Shown here piece after piece: positions 63,539 to 64,000 of a stretch of DNA of 64,000 bases. The stretch's first letter is position 1. Each line of letters opens with the position of its first letter. The notes below the pieces were generated by a model that saw only the letters and a list, made by a program, of their open reading frames with translations, had not been told where the DNA came from and did no database searches. This DNA comes from JAAUUJ01 sp964392245 (GTDB taxonomy: Bacteria; Cyanobacteriota; Cyanobacteriia; Thermostichales; Thermostichaceae), in the NCBI GenBank assembly GCA_964392245.1, contig CAYMOX010000009.1:1-64000 (forward strand), written 5' to 3'. The position numbers and the translations under genes are program-made.

Positions 63539-64000
63539 ATGACCGAGAGCTATTCCCCTAACTCCACGCCTGAGTCTCCCTCTGAGGAAGCAACACCAGA
63601 AACGCAGATGGATCCCACAACTGCAACGGATAAACAGGACAAGCAACAGGCTAACTCGAAGCGGATGCGACAGCTATTGGGCATGCGGGGGGCGGAGGTG
63701 GACTCCCGCTCTGTCTGGCAGCTGCATCTACAACTGATGAAGCCGGTTACCTGGATCCCACTGATCTGGGGGGTGATTCCGGGCGCGGCCTCCTCCGGGC
63801 ATTTCACCTGGACCTGGGAAAATGTTGCCCTGGCGGCAGCCGCGATGATCCTGGCCGGACCTCTGATGGCGGGGTACACCCAAACCGTCAACGAGTATTT
63901 TGATCGCGAGATCGATGCCGTGAATGAGCCCTATCGCCCGATTCCCTCCGGGGCGATTAGCCTCCCCCGTGTGATTGCCCAGATCTGGGTGCTGTTGCTG
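63539..64000 (+). CDS. chlG: Chlorophyll a synthase, N-terminal part (runs off right edge)
   Basis: Esterifies chlorophyllide a with phytyl or geranylgeranyl diphosphate, the last step of chlorophyll synthesis, in the thylakoid membrane. 154 codons are in the window. A polar N-terminal tail is followed by MRGAEVDSRSVWQLHLQLMK, two membrane helices and the first polyprenyl-binding Asp-rich motif NEYFDREIDAVNEPYRPIPS typical of ChlG of the UbiA family. Confidence 0.96.
   Translation, partial: MTESYSPNSTPESPSEEATPETQMDPTTATDKQDKQQANSKRMRQLLGMRGAEVDSRSVWQLHLQLMKPVTWIPLIWGVIPGAASSGHFTWTWENVALAAAAMILAGPLMAGYTQTVNEYFDREIDAVNEPYRPIPSGAISLPRVIAQIWVLLL

Noticed and set aside
1..64000. CRISPR arrays, intact transposases, rRNA or standard tRNA genes
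   Set aside because: Looked for regularly spaced repeats, transposase motifs and tRNA T-loop patterns; none found apart from the tmRNA T arm.

Overview
The window is chromosomal DNA of an oxygenic cyanobacterium. It carries psbO, chlG, a complete kaiABC clock cluster, a plastoquinone-type prenyl diphosphate synthase, an Omp85 protein, cyanobacterial conserved proteins and a tmRNA whose tag begins ANNIVPFARK. The base composition is moderately GC-rich, as in Leptolyngbya-like or Synechococcales lineages, but the genus cannot be fixed from sequence alone.

Layout, left to right. 1-5 kb: a LysM envelope protein running off the left edge, cysS, a secreted phosphoesterase and a degraded stretch with dehydrogenase scraps. 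5-14.6 kb, all minus strand: a DUF1400 hydrolase, a one-domain SLH protein next to an MscS channel, then a sulfatase / fused transporter-spermidine synthase-like / formylglycine-generating-enzyme operon. 14.8-20.6 kb: a DUF1269 protein, an orphan pstB next to a decayed pstA, and a complete divergent pstSCAB operon. 20.7-23.4 kb: a GRRM locus, in which the radical-SAM/SPASM enzyme GrrM modifies the Gly-rich exported peptide GrrA, with the binding protein GrrP. 24-29.5 kb: deacetylase plus an M16 peptidase pair, psbO and hisG. 30-31.3 kb: an HNH protein whose 3' end runs antisense into ssrA.

31.5-33.6 kb is the most unusual stretch. A 1,242-bp mobile gene cassette (31919..33160) sits inside an AraC-family regulator gene. 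It begins TTAGTCT and ends in an attC-type recombination site with a bulged G. Joining G31918 to A33161 restores the AraC reading frame exactly and recreates a GAT (GWT) secondary target. No integrase or attI is in the window, so this looks like an off-site insertion of a single integron cassette. Its cargo is a RusA-type Holliday-junction nuclease overlapping a gene for a PD-(D/E)XK (AHJR-like) nuclease with a C-terminal HEPN-type Rx4H motif, a two-nuclease module whose function I do not know. The broken AraC gene has also lost its 3' end, in a deletion that truncated a convergent DUF362 gene.

33.6-64 kb is mostly core: Omp85, a P-type ATPase, kaiABC, an M23 peptidase, a PsbP-like protein, a seven-repeat FG-GAP lipoprotein, a kinase-GUN4 fusion, phosphohexomutase, a cation/proton antiporter, minCDE, aroB, an InrS/CsoR-type metal sensor, the prenyl diphosphate synthase, a PMT-type glycosyltransferase, a Gfo/Idh/MocA oxidoreductase, a copper amine oxidase, a GNAT acetyltransferase and the start of chlG at the right edge. 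I saw no CRISPR array, intact transposase, rRNA or tRNA gene.
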